A DNA stretch of 64,000 nucleotides from Rhyzopertha dominica. Taxonomy: Eukaryota; Arthropoda; Insecta; Coleoptera; Bostrichidae. Under the pieces are notes generated by a model. The model made no database searches. It was not told the DNA's origin and saw only the letters and a list, made by a program, of their open reading frames with translations. Positions 33,701 to 43,780 of the stretch are shown here, one piece after another (the first letter of the stretch is position 1; each line of letters starts with the position of its first letter). A program made the translations under genes and the position numbers. The DNA lies in NCBI GenBank assembly GCA_025024175.1, contig QCXZ01000053.1, positions 434,001-498,000 of the forward strand, given 5' to 3'.

Positions 33701-36134
33701 AAAACTTCGTTTACTCTCGAATACGAGATTTTTAATTTGAGTATCTCCACAAAAAAGGATAGATAGGTACTTTAATTGCGTAGCCAACAAGAAAACGAAG
33801 GTTATTTCTTTAGGTGCGCGTGTGTTCTGTCTAGTATGACCGCCACTTGCAGTTCGCTATACATAAATAAAGTTTGTCCATTACGTTCTATCTAACATGA
33901 CTAATCAACAATTTTCAAGGTTCAAGTGTGCTAGTGCTATAGATTTGGCTAAGTATTGCCTGCCTAGCGTTCCCAAAGCTAAAATATTTAACAAGTGTTG
34001 TTTTGTATTGTTGTGATTCACCTGTCGAGATAAAACAAAAATCAGTATTGATATGTTTATTTACTTACGACGTTTACACAATATGCTTTATTGGATGAAA
34101 CTGTATTGTTTGTAGGCATAGAAGTATTTGAACTCAATGAACAAATTGAATAGAATACATTATCTTTCGACAGAAAGCTTTCAAATATGTTTTGAGCTTG
34201 AGAATAAACAGTAGTCTGAGTTATCTTGCAAGTAGAGCACACATTGGCAAGTATTCCACGCCGTTATTCCTCGTAATTTCGTTAGAAACTCACTATAATT
34301 ATTGCGTTCAGAAATAGTAAAAATTGATTTTGCAAAACCAAGATTCTTCAAAACATTCGATAGCCAGATGCTTTCTCTTGCACATTCTGTAAGACCTATA
34401 CATATTCCACGTCTGTAGAGGACATCTCCACTGCTGATTGTTTCTTTGTGGTCCAACAAACTGTTGCTCCAAATGTTTTTAGCAGTCCAATTAATCTGCT
34501 ACCCAGTCAGCGTGTCTGTATAGCCAATCAATTTTGTTATATTGTGTTTAGGAAAGTACAGATCAAAATTCACAATGCCTTTCAGAGATCCTAGTATCCT
34601 TTTCGGACTTTTCCATAAATTTTCAGTAGGTTTAGTCTGATATGTGCTGTAAATATTAATAGCTGCACTCATTTTTGGTCAGGTTTCTTTTTATCTACCA
34701 AAGCGGGCGACAAGTTTAAAACTACATTCCACTGGAGTTTTAGCTTCTTTGCAGGCCTACATTTGAAACAAATGAAGTAATTTATAAGTATAATTTTCTT
34801 CAGTTTTCCTTACATTCCAAGAAATGATTTCAAACCTCCAAGATCCTGCATTTCAAATGCTTGTTCTCGTTTCTGCTTTGTGTTTGAAATAACGTCGTCT
34901 GCATATAGTAAATAGCTACAAAACTTTTTTGCTATTTTGAGATTTAACCAAATTTTCCTTTTTCCTATTGAGTTTTCATGTTATTCTGCAAAGTTTCAGG
35001 AAGTTCTTGTTGCCCCTTTATCACATCATTTTGTTGACTGTTTGTTTTACATCAGTTACCTTACAGTTTCTGTATATTTATGCACATCTGTTTTCGAAGC
35101 TGACTTTTAAACCAGATTTTTATAATTCCTGTACAAATAATAAGTTGTATCTCAATTTTGTTACGAAATACTTACTGTTGCGTAACAGTACTTTCTTTTA
35201 CTGCCAAACAAACATCAGTTTTACCTATTTTTGTAGCTTTTAATGATTCATCTGTTAGGTTTTCTATATTTCTTGTAAGTTTTGCTAGCACCAGAATAAC
35301 CACTAGTGAATGCTCTGCACCAATTTCAGGGCTCTTCTTCTTCTACAGTTCTTGATCCAGTAGTTTTGCTTTTACAAGCACCAGTGTTAGTTTGTCAGTG
35401 TCCAAAGTATCACTGTGTGCTCTGAGCCCATAACATTTTGATTGCTTTGAAGATACGTTAAGTACAATAAAATTATTTTGTTATCTTGGCCACATAACAT
35501 AAACAAACTAAAGTACAGTGTACATTAAGTCAACATGAAATACCCATTTTTTGGCTTAATTCAACACTTAATAACTTAGACATGCCGTTTTGAAACCTTT
35601 TAAATTTTGTTCGACTAGATATCAATGTGTCTTTGTGTTATAAGTTACATTTGTAGGTTTTATGACTCATGTAGAATGTTTTTTTTCCAGCTCCTGCCAA
35701 GTCTAGCATTCCCCCTGTCGATGTTCGTCGGTCTAACATTCTGGGCCCTCTACTTCGTCGACAGGGAACTGGTGTTCCCCAGGGCTCTGGACCCGTTTTT
35801 CCCCGCATGGCTCAATCACGTCATGCACACCAACATAATGATATTCATTCTAGTCGAGATGTTCACCACCTTTCGGAAATACCCGAAGAAAAGCGTAGGT
35901 TTATCAATACTCGGTAGTGTGATGGTCTTATATTTAGTGTGGATACATATCATTCATTCCTACTCGGGCTTCTGGGTGTACCCCGTGTTGGACGTGCTGA
36001 ATATGGCCATGAGATGGGTGTTTTTCGCAGGGTTGTTGGGACTGTCGATGGGGTTGTATATCGTGGGGGAGAAACTGAATAACGGGTATTGGAAGGCGCA
36101 ATTGGATAGTATGAGTGATGATAAGTTGAATTGA
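27558..36134 (+). CDS. AIG1/ADTRP family membrane hydrolase with three alternative first exons
   Basis: Common exons 32651-32755 and 35691-36134 follow any of three first exons (27558-27710, 28773-28910, 31791-31958), giving 233, 228 or 238 aa. The family (human AIG1, ADTRP) are multi-pass ER/plasma-membrane threonine hydrolases that cleave fatty acid esters of hydroxy fatty acids. The catalytic threonine lies in the K-F-(L/I)-T motif, present in every first exon, and the catalytic histidine in WLNHVMHTNIMIFILVEM of the last exon. At least five hydrophobic segments are visible (for example LAFPLSMFVGLTFWALYF and SILGSVMVLYLVWIHII). The C-terminus is polar and ends KLN. The last intron holds a copia relic. 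Human proteins are of the same length. Confidence 0.9.
28773..28910 (+). CDS. AIG1/ADTRP alternative first exon B
   Basis: 46 codons, MILTLYHLGLVIYYIFAMW to RVKFITNWNV, then donor GTAAGT, phase 0. The TM1 and KFIT motif are retained, but the loop between them (SSSAELIKNALYG) differs completely from exons A and C. Confidence 0.8.
29000..31640. other. Intronic/inter-exon DNA between alternative first exons B and C
   Basis: AT-rich, with no supported gene. It includes a GC-richer island near 30080-30200 holding a perfect 10-bp inverted repeat. Confidence 0.4.
30151..30177. repeat. Perfect 10-bp inverted repeat containing two CAGCTG E-boxes
   Basis: CAGCTGCATC, a 7-base spacer, then GATGCAGCTG. 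It is palindromic and contains two E-box hexamers, so it could be a bHLH binding site near the alternative promoters or a short hairpin. Regulatory use is inference. Confidence 0.4.
31791..31958 (+). CDS. AIG1/ADTRP alternative first exon C
   Basis: 56 codons, MSTGNIRTICHFLAAIHFWF to KLKFLTYWDA, then donor GTTAGT (weaker than in A and B), phase 0. The loop carries YVKIPVSISPMGESFGN. It is the exon closest to the shared exons and has a GC-richer upstream region (31640-31790). Confidence 0.85.
34050..35000 (-). mobile_element. Ty1/copia retrotransposon pol relic (RT and RNase H)
   Basis: On the minus strand, frames broken by stops give the RT catalytic region LLYADDVISNTKQKREQAFE with EMQDLGGLKSFLGM, then NPTENLWKSPKRILRYLKG-like sequence, and finally the RNase H region TECARESIWLSNVLKNLGF. 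These follow copia pol order. No LTRs were identified, and decay may extend to about 35350. It is inserted antisense in the last intron of the AIG1/ADTRP gene and is dead. Confidence 0.75.
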
Positions 36135-36560
36135 AGGATCATACCTTTTTGTAGAAGCCAAAATTCGTTGAAGAATGAAAGATTGCTAGTCAAGCTGTTT
36201 GTTTTCCACTGAAAAAAGACGTTTTTATATTGTTTTGTGATCGAGTCATATTAATACTTGAGTGATTGATTTGTTAGATAATATTAAACAATCTACAACG
36301 AATTTTGTCACTCTCTGCATAGCGCAATTATTGCTTAGAATGTACATTAGCGAAAATTTAGTTCTGTTGCTTCTATAGTTGGATGTTTGTTAACCAAAAA
36401 TTTTATACAAGTTTTTAATACTGAAGTTGTTGATATTTATTGTAACTCGTGATAATTACTAGTTGGATACTACTTAGATAGGTATATTTGTTGTTGCAAG
36501 TATTTATACAATTACATAGTGTGTGCCTCACGCATTGGCAATAATAAGTTACAAGGTTTT

Positions 36561-36566
36561 AATAAA
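36561..36566 (+). terminator. Likely poly(A) signal of AIG1/ADTRP
   Basis: AATAAA 427 bp past the stop codon, in an AT-rich 3' region. Earlier weak signals exist. Confidence 0.5.
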
Positions 36567-37144
36567 TCTTAAGTATACCCTACTTGTTTTGTTGATATTA
36601 ACGTTTAGTCATTTTTATATTTAGCGGGAACTTGAATTTTGCGCGCCAAACAAGGACTGATATGTAAATACGTGACTAGTTTTAGTATCTACCAATGGAT
36701 GGCGCCATCCGTCAGAAAATACCAGCAGCAAACGGAAATAACTGACAATATGCGGGAAATTTTAAAGCAAGCTATATTAGATCAATATTTGTAAAGTTTA
36801 TTTCTGACCTCTAATGTGTTAGCACCACATACATACTTTTTTTTTGTATATTTTGTTTTTACATATTCCTCAAGTAAATCTTCAGATTATGGCACATTTA
36901 TTTAAATCTGTTCTTACATCAAGATTATGGTATTCCTTAGCAGATTTTAATTTTGTAGGTTTTTATCAATATTAAATAAAACAAAATACCATCATAGCCT
37001 ATATGCAGCACTAAATAATCAAATTTTGTGTATGAAAATGGGCGTTTTGAAGGAAGTTGAGATCTCGCCCTAGACAGATGAAAAAAAAAAATACAATCTA
37101 TACAGGTATAAAACTTTAATAAAAGAAATGCGGATGTCACAAAT

Positions 37145-37798
37145 TCATACATCAATCATTTCAATATCATCACAAAGCAATCTGTCATTGCCACACCCCA
37201 TGTATGGGCAGCTACGAACTTTCCTTTTCTTTTTCTTGATATAAAACATGATGGTATCGTAATCGTACACATGCCCGCACTTGGTGTTCTTGCATGGCTT
37301 CTGTATCGTCTTTTTTGTCAGGGGATCCAGTGTCACCCTTGATCCCTGCGAACACAGGAGAGATTCGTTCATCTTCTCGAAAACAACGTTGCTAGTGTTC
37401 GGCTTTTCTTCGACCTCCTGTATGCTGTCGCCTTCCGTTTCCATGATTCTGTTCCACGCTGGGTGCCTTAAATAGTCGTCTTCACCAACATCCGTCTTAT
37501 ATCGTTTATAAATCTCGTCCAAGTTGATTTCCGTTCCAGAACGGGTTTCGTTGATTTCTTTTTCGGTTTTCTGGGCGGCTTCCAATATCTTCTTGTAGTT
37601 CAGGTCTACGTTACAAAAATCCTTGCAAAGGACTGTTTTTAGGAACATCGTCTGCTTGATTTTGTCCTCTCCTTCGGAATATTTTTCGATGTAGTCTAAG
37701 CAGGAGTCCAGGCTATCGATGCATGAAGAAAATAATCGATTCGTGTCTGCTTCTGTAGTCATTTTTGTATCCTTATAAGCATAGAATGTTAATGTCAA
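37145..37798 (-). CDS. NSMCE2: E3 SUMO-protein ligase NSE2/MMS21 (NSMCE2)
   Basis: Single-exon frame of up to 217 aa. Residues about 15-130 are helical, fitting the coiled coil that docks on SMC5. The C-terminus carries an SP-RING: LDPLTKKTIQKPC, CGHVYDYDTIMFYI and RSCPYMGC, which supply the Cys and His zinc ligands. NSE2 attaches SUMO to partners within the nuclear SMC5/6 complex during DNA repair. The second methionine (MTTEAD, 37762) may be the true start because the first 12 residues (MTLTFYAYKDTK) look like translated UTR. The gene is convergent with AIG1/ADTRP; intron loss or retroposition could explain the single exon. The length is close to the family's usual 220-250 aa. Confidence 0.88.
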   Translation of the reverse strand: MTLTFYAYKDTKMTTEADTNRLFSSCIDSLDSCLDYIEKYSEGEDKIKQTMFLKTVLCKDFCNVDLNYKKILEAAQKTEKEINETRSGTEINLDEIYKRYKTDVGEDDYLRHPAWNRIMETEGDSIQEVEEKPNTSNVVFEKMNESLLCSQGSRVTLDPLTKKTIQKPCKNTKCGHVYDYDTIMFYIKKKKRKVRSCPYMGCGNDRLLCDDIEMIDV

Positions 37799-38342
37799 CG
37801 CAAAAAAGGTGTTACTTATCTATAAACAAGCCTAAAGTATGTTTATGTTATGCATAACCTAAATTTCTACATGTCAATTGTCATGTTGAACTATCAAGCG
37901 ATGTTGCCACGATTAATCTGGAAAAATCAGATAAATATAACAGTAGTCAGGAACGACATGCATTTTCTAATTTTCTGATACAGCTTAAAATTCTGCATTG
38001 TTGGTATTCAATAATTAATTATTTCTGGTTCGATTTGAAAGTTATGAGCTAATTAACTAAAAACTAACCGATACTTTCTCAATTTTTGCTCGATACCTTC
38101 ATTATCAGTAGAGAAATTCAGACTTTTTTTGCATTTTCAACTTTTAAGGCCTAAGGTTGGAAAAGTGCAGTCTAGTAGATATCTGTTTTGTTAGATTAAG
38201 GTAAAAAATCAACATTATTTTGACTACAGATTGATGAATGATCAAGATAAATGAACTTTTCATTTTTTATGTTGCTCTTTTTGAAGTGGGAAATACTTTG
38301 AATCTGTAAGGAAATAAACGAGCTGTAACTCTCATTATGTAT
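37799..38342. other. Intergenic region upstream of NSMCE2
   Basis: Presumably includes the NSMCE2 promoter. No gene or repeat recognised. Confidence 0.4.
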
Positions 38343-38348
38343 TTTATT
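38343..38348 (-). terminator. Possible poly(A) signal of the minus-strand gene ending near 39570
   Basis: AATAAA on the minus strand. It would imply a 3' UTR of about 1.2 kb, which is an inference. Confidence 0.3.
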
Positions 38349-38480
38349 TAATGCAAATTATCTGCCTAGGTACAATATAGACTCGAAGTATTGGTTGCAA
38401 GGCAACCAAACCCACATCATGTTTGAATCTCACACTTTGAGACGTACTCGGTACTTACACTAGATCGGCTTACGCACCAA

Positions 38481-38514
38481 ACCACCGGCAAACGACGCAG
38501 CAGTTGCCGGTGGT
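38481..38514. repeat. Perfect 11-bp stem-loop
   Basis: ACCACCGGCAA, a 12-base loop, then TTGCCGGTGGT. It is GC-rich in an AT-rich neighbourhood and is followed by other GC-rich sequence up to about 38760. It could be an RNA hairpin in a 3' or 5' UTR, or a promoter palindrome. Confidence 0.6.
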
Positions 38515-39566
38515 CAGTGCGACCAATCGAAAAAAAGGAAACAACGAATCGGAGCGAACAAACCATACTATATACACGCATTGCAGAATGGTGGCAGTGT
38601 ATTTATTCACGAACGTAAATCGCACGCGTCTTCACAAGCTCTGGAAGGGATAAAACGGCTAACTAGTAAAACTACACCTCGTCAAAGTGGATTCCACCCG
38701 CGGCTTGTCCAACTTTCGGCTTTGCGGCACACTAAACATTAGGACGGATAGGCGTGGATGTGAATAGTGTTAGGTAGCGTGGACCGCACTTGCGACTTTT
38801 GCGAGAATTCGGAAGAAGTTTTGGGTACTTGCTCTTCGAGTGCTGAAATTGGAGTACCTCGAAACGGCACCAAAATGAAACTACGTATCAAAATCCAAAG
38901 CAAGCTTTGACAAAAATTCTTTTTTCGAAATAAAACAGTGCAAGCTCATTTCAAGGTGCCCTCGTGCCATGAAGATTAAGGGAACAAACAAAACTAAAAT
39001 TTTTAACAACTACTTAACACTAACACAACTTTAGGTTTGAGAATGATAGGGTTCAACCAAATAATAAGCTGATATGATAGGAGGTGAGATTATGCAGTCA
39101 TCACATACAAAACAAACCATCTAGTCTAGAGTCATTCTGCAAAGTTACGTGACCCACCCAATGGTCTGGACTTAACAACAAGTGACTACAAAGCATTGGA
39201 CAGTTCGGGAATTGTCAAACCTGATTTTTTTTTGTTTGGTAAAGTGACGACTGCATTCTTCTGTGATGCCCAAAAAAGTCAGTGTATGACATTAAATTAA
39301 CAGCTGCCTTTTGGGGCACCACACATCCGTTAAAAAACAAAAATGATACAACTGCATCCCATTCAATTATATTGAAAATAAAGGCAGATGAACATGTATA
39401 ACAAAAAACTGTTACTAGTCAAATAAAAACAAACAAAAAATTCTATAAGCTAACACATTTCTTTAGTGTATAAAGTATTTTCATTATAAGGTTCATTAAC
39501 ATTTGTCTTTGTGTGTATAACAAGTGCCAACATTCAAAGTGACTAAAAAACATCTTCAACTCACAA

Positions 39567-39753
39567 TCTATTCACGAAACTCCCNTGAAACAAGACACTG
39601 GACCACAGAAACATTCGAAGGTTTGATTTTGAATTGTCCTGTGGCCCAAGAACCCCACGCACGACGTAGTTGTACCCTGTGAACTCAACAAATAATCGTT
39701 GTATTGATCCAAGGGTTTGTAGGGACGGGGAGGGATGCCGAATGGATATTGCT
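39567..39753 (-). CDS. Possible terminal coding exon of an unidentified gene
   Basis: After a CCCTTTAG acceptor at 39754 a frame reads QYPFGIPPRPYKPLDQYND and continues with LSSQGTTTSCVGFLG, FECFCGPVSCF, then stops about 10 residues later. Composition is rich in Pro, Tyr and Cys, unlike random AT-rich DNA. A second frame is open over the same block, so the true frame is uncertain, and an N falls near its end (39585). Family unknown. Upstream exons would be at higher coordinates and were not found. Confidence 0.35.
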
Positions 39754-39799
39754 AAAGGGAGGAAGACAAGACAAAATTCATAGTAACACATAATATATA

Positions 39800-41240
39800 C
39801 AACCCGTACTATCGTAGTATTTACATTATAAATCCTTAATTTTTGTGTGTTATGCTTCCACTTTAAAAAACATAAGGCAGCAACCTACCCCCACGCCGGA
39901 TGTACCAACAAAATTTTTCTTTAGGCACACGTCATGAGAGGTCGCAGGACGCCGCATCGACGAATCTCGAAGATTCAAACGAAACGGCGTCCTGCAGACC
40001 ACCAACAGCAGTTTTAAAGTGTGATTGCGGTGAATTAGCTAAAGAGTGAACTTCTTCTTCAATAGTATGCACTAATTCTCCAACAAGCCCTAAAGAACAC
40101 TCGTGATAAATTTTGTACGCTAATCATGGTAACGGAATGTGAGATTTCGAAATGAAGCAGCACTCGCAGTCGAAATAACGTCATTTTTTTGCACCTGTAA
40201 AACAAATTCTCAAATACAACATGTGAGGTAGTTTATTTTTCCTTTTCAAAGGTACTGCTTCACTTCACAGTCTGTCAGATGTGGTGGTTGGGAAGGTTCC
40301 AATGATTCAGTTGTTTTAAGCAATAAAATAGCGGTTTCTACATGAAATGTTTAAAGCCAAGCTTGAATGCGAGTGCCATAAAGCCTTTTACAAAATTTCC
40401 TCAAGACAAAGTGAGGAGATGCAATTGTCAGACCAAAGTGTGGTCTTTTTTTCAAGATGTTACCAAAAAAACACTCGACCCTAAAAAATAAATTGCACCA
40501 GAACAAAAAATGTCTAAAGAACGAATAGCATTTTTCAGAATCTTACAACTGAAACTGTGAATGCTTGATACAAAACCATATTGTTTAAATGTTTTGAAAC
40601 ACAACACAATTCCGAAACATTCGGCCATATTCTGAAATGGAAAAAAAAAGCAAATGCAACAAGCATAAAACAGAAAAAAATATACAATTTCTTTTTGTTT
40701 TCAAGATCTTTGTTGCTATTATTTAAATTTTTTTCCAGTTTTATGGCTTGTGTTCTTTTATACAAATTAAAATATGCATGCACAATGTATCATCTCAATC
40801 TCTAGGATGTTTATCAAGTATGAACTATAAAATTAGAAAAAATGGTACAGGGCTTTTAGATCCCTGACAAGCACACGAAGAAGTGTGGAAAGAAACCATA
40901 CTATTCCAGTTCCGTTGGTAAATTTAGCCAATCCCAAAAAAAAACAAAAAAAAAACCCGCAATAACAGTAAGTAAACAAACCTGAATCATTGTACCTTCA
41001 CCAGTCCCTCACAAAAAAAATGCAACACCTCAAACAACAAACAGAACCACCAAAAACGGTCGTCTCCCAGCACAAAAAAACACAACAGATTATAACAGAA
41101 TGTACAAGGTATGTACATATTGTCGTAGATTTTTTTGAGTCCGTGCGATACTTGTTCTTGTATATAAGTAATAATAATAATGGTAGTCAGGTTGGCCTCG
41201 GGCGCATTCAGTGTTTCGACAGCGAATGGCCCGAGTGCTT
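39800..41240. other. AT-rich stretch, probably intron or spacer
   Basis: No recognised motif. It holds part of the 3' region of the YjbQ-family gene near 41240 and A-rich tracts near 40940. A 17-bp GC-rich inverted match (AGGACGCCG ... CGGCGTCCT) lies at about 39947-39993. Confidence 0.4.
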
Positions 41241-41243
41241 GCC

Positions 41244-42660
41244 CTAACTGCTCGTGCTGGCCATGGGGCTGACGGGCGACATTGGCGTGCACGCGGCGTC
41301 GCGCAGACACCCGTTCAGCGTGATTAGCAGCTTCCTAGAGCCGGCGTGGTCCCTGTGTTCGCACAACCATATCCCCTGCCACGTGCCCAGGTTCAGTTTT
41401 CCCTCGGTGATCGGGATGGTCAGCGACGAGCCGAGGAAACATGCCTTCACGTGGGCTGGCTGCATGGAAAATAAAGCGACGGTTAGTCCTGGGTGAGATA
41501 CGAATAAGTCAACAATAAAGTCCCAGGTGAGAACCCTGAGGGACACCGAATATCGGCAGTTTTGAATCAGACGAAGTGTCCAATTATTTTGTGGGCCTTC
41601 CAACAGGTAATTTTTTTGGGGGGAATACTACACTTGATGTAATGTTAGTGTACAAGGAAGTTATGTTGAAAAATATTGTTCAAATTCATAGCTAGGTAGA
41701 TTTCTTTCTGGTACACATTTAACACAGAAAGATTGGCTTAAGACTATTAAATATTTGAATGATCATGACACAGTTACTACTGCAACTAGTATATCTTGGC
41801 TGAAAAACTAATTTCATACATTCTAGAATTCAAGCATACACAGCACACATTAAGATTTCTTTATAGTGACTATCTCTTTCATTCCTGTATAATGTATAAG
41901 CTGAAATTATGATAATGTACGTTCCATATACCTCATCACCATTAATAAATTCAGCAGACATATATTACACATATTTATTGTAAAGACATTGATTTATGGT
42001 GGTCTTTAACAACAGACAAGCAAAGATATGTTGTACATTATTTATAATAGGGAAATTTTCGTGGGGGTGCAGTATTTTCCGTACTAGAAAAGCTTACAAT
42101 AAAATATTGCGCAAATTAAATTACGCCACAATAAAAAATGATACGGAAAGCTGTTACAACACCAAGTTATTCAAGAAAACCAAGATGCACGGGTTTTACT
42201 GCGTAGCTAACGGAATAACCCAAAGTAACAACTGTCCCTACACTTGTAAAGACTCACCATGTCGTCGGGGCCTTCACAAGAGTGTCGATAAGCCAAACCC
42301 TCAGGAACGATCTTATTCAACATCATCTCCATGTCGTCTCTTACATCCGGGTCCCAACTTTCATTGATCGCCAAACTAGCACTCGTGTGCAATACTGAAA
42401 CAACCAAGCAAACCATGTAGCAACGTAAACGAGTGTTTGATAACGAAAACAAGTGAACCAAAGTGTTATTGGTTATGGGAAGTACCAACAGGGAACCACT
42501 CACTCTGTATGTGACACAGGCCCATGGCAAACTGAGACAATTCAGGTATCTGCCTGAGTATCTCCTCTGTGACCAGGTGGACGCCCCTGTGCTGGGGCCT
42601 CAGGTTGATCTTCTTCTGAAACCATGCCGAATTTGATTGTATAATTCGCCCCGAAGCCAT
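41244..42660 (-). CDS. YjbQ/UPF0047 family protein
   Basis: Three exons (42504-42660, 42258-42394, 41244-41459) join in frame to 169 aa. The conserved core is complete: HIQILHTSASLAINES, then PDVRDDMEMMLNKIVPE, YRHSCEGPDDMPAHVKA, LTIPITEGKLNLGTWQGIW and LCEHRDHAGSRKLLIT. The family is a small trimeric beta-barrel fold common in bacteria and archaea, where YjbQ has weak secondary thiamine-phosphate synthase activity; its role in animals is unknown. The His and Asp residues of the motifs are those that cluster around the putative metal site. There is no targeting signal. The N-terminal 40 residues (WFQKKINLRPQHRGVHLVT) belong to the family too. Confidence 0.9.
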
Positions 42661-43690
42661 GTTTGACTTGCTATCACTGTCGGTCGCCAGTTTGATAGAG
42701 TTATTCTCACACTCACAAACACGAAAGTCGTCGTATAGGTTCTAGATCACTTTTGAGTCTCACTAAATTCATTATTATCATGAGCAATACATTTGAGTTT
42801 TTGCCTGTGGCGGTTCTAGTTGAAAATAATCGTGCACGATCCAACCCTCCTCTAGCTATACCGCACTGCTAGCGGCAGTGGTGGTAACATTGATAACCTG
42901 AAAACCCCCTGAATGTTAACATCGTTTATTGGGGAGAAATCAAACTCCCTAGGTGGCGGTGATTCCGACGCGATGTTGCCAAGAACTTGCCGCATTGAAT
43001 TTAAATAATGCTTGTTGTAGACTAGTAAAACAGTATTAATAATTGCTTTTCATTTATATAATATTATAGGGACTTTTCCTCGCAAAATTACACGTATTGG
43101 AATATCAAAAACTACAGTCAATAATATTTTAAGAAAACGATCTTTAAACTATACACAGCTCGAGAAATTGCTGCATTTTAGAACCAAAGATCGCAGTCAA
43201 TACGATTTCAGCAACAATATAGTATTTTTAATAGAAATATAATTACTAATGGTGCTAAGAATATCCAAAATTTGTCACTGAAAGCTCACGTAGATGTTTG
43301 TTTGGGGCGGCTTCTATTAAACCATTTTTTGTTAGATGATTGTCTAAATCAAGGACAAATTCACCCTTTATTACACCTATGGCAGATTAAATAAATTAAC
43401 TTGAACAATTATTGTAAAATGTTTACTATTTGCGAGAAACATTGAAAGAATCAGATATCGTCAGGTGTATTTTTCAAAAGCTTGATATTGGAGGCGAAAA
43501 CTTGGCATTTGGGACGAAAATCAATCCCTGGCAGCAATTAATACACACCCACATAACAATTAAACAATTATTCTTCAAATTACTAGCCCGTAAAATTGAA
43601 AATTTGTCGAAGAATTTTTCCACAACATGGCAACACTGCATTACTTACCTATAGCTGTCTCTCTCACACTATCGCGTAGCCTTGTCAAGC
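42661..43690. other. Divergent promoter region of YjbQ-family gene and RACK1
   Basis: About 1.1 kb separates the two start codons. No frame with a motif. Elements cannot be assigned except the pyrimidine tract next to RACK1. Confidence 0.4.
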
Positions 43691-43692
43691 GT

Positions 43693-43700
43693 CCTCTTTT
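43693..43700 (+). promoter_or_regulatory. Possible 5'TOP start of RACK1 mRNA
   Basis: CCTCTTTT, 81 bp before the ATG. RACK1 mRNAs are classical terminal-oligopyrimidine messages whose translation follows TOR signalling; a cytidine start followed by pyrimidines fits. The exact transcription start is not shown by sequence. Confidence 0.4.
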
Positions 43701-43780
43701 ATATTGTGCTTTGCATCGACAACGTGCCCTTTGGTGCCGCAAATTTTTGCAAAAGCAGGAGCATTTTTTGAACCACAAAA

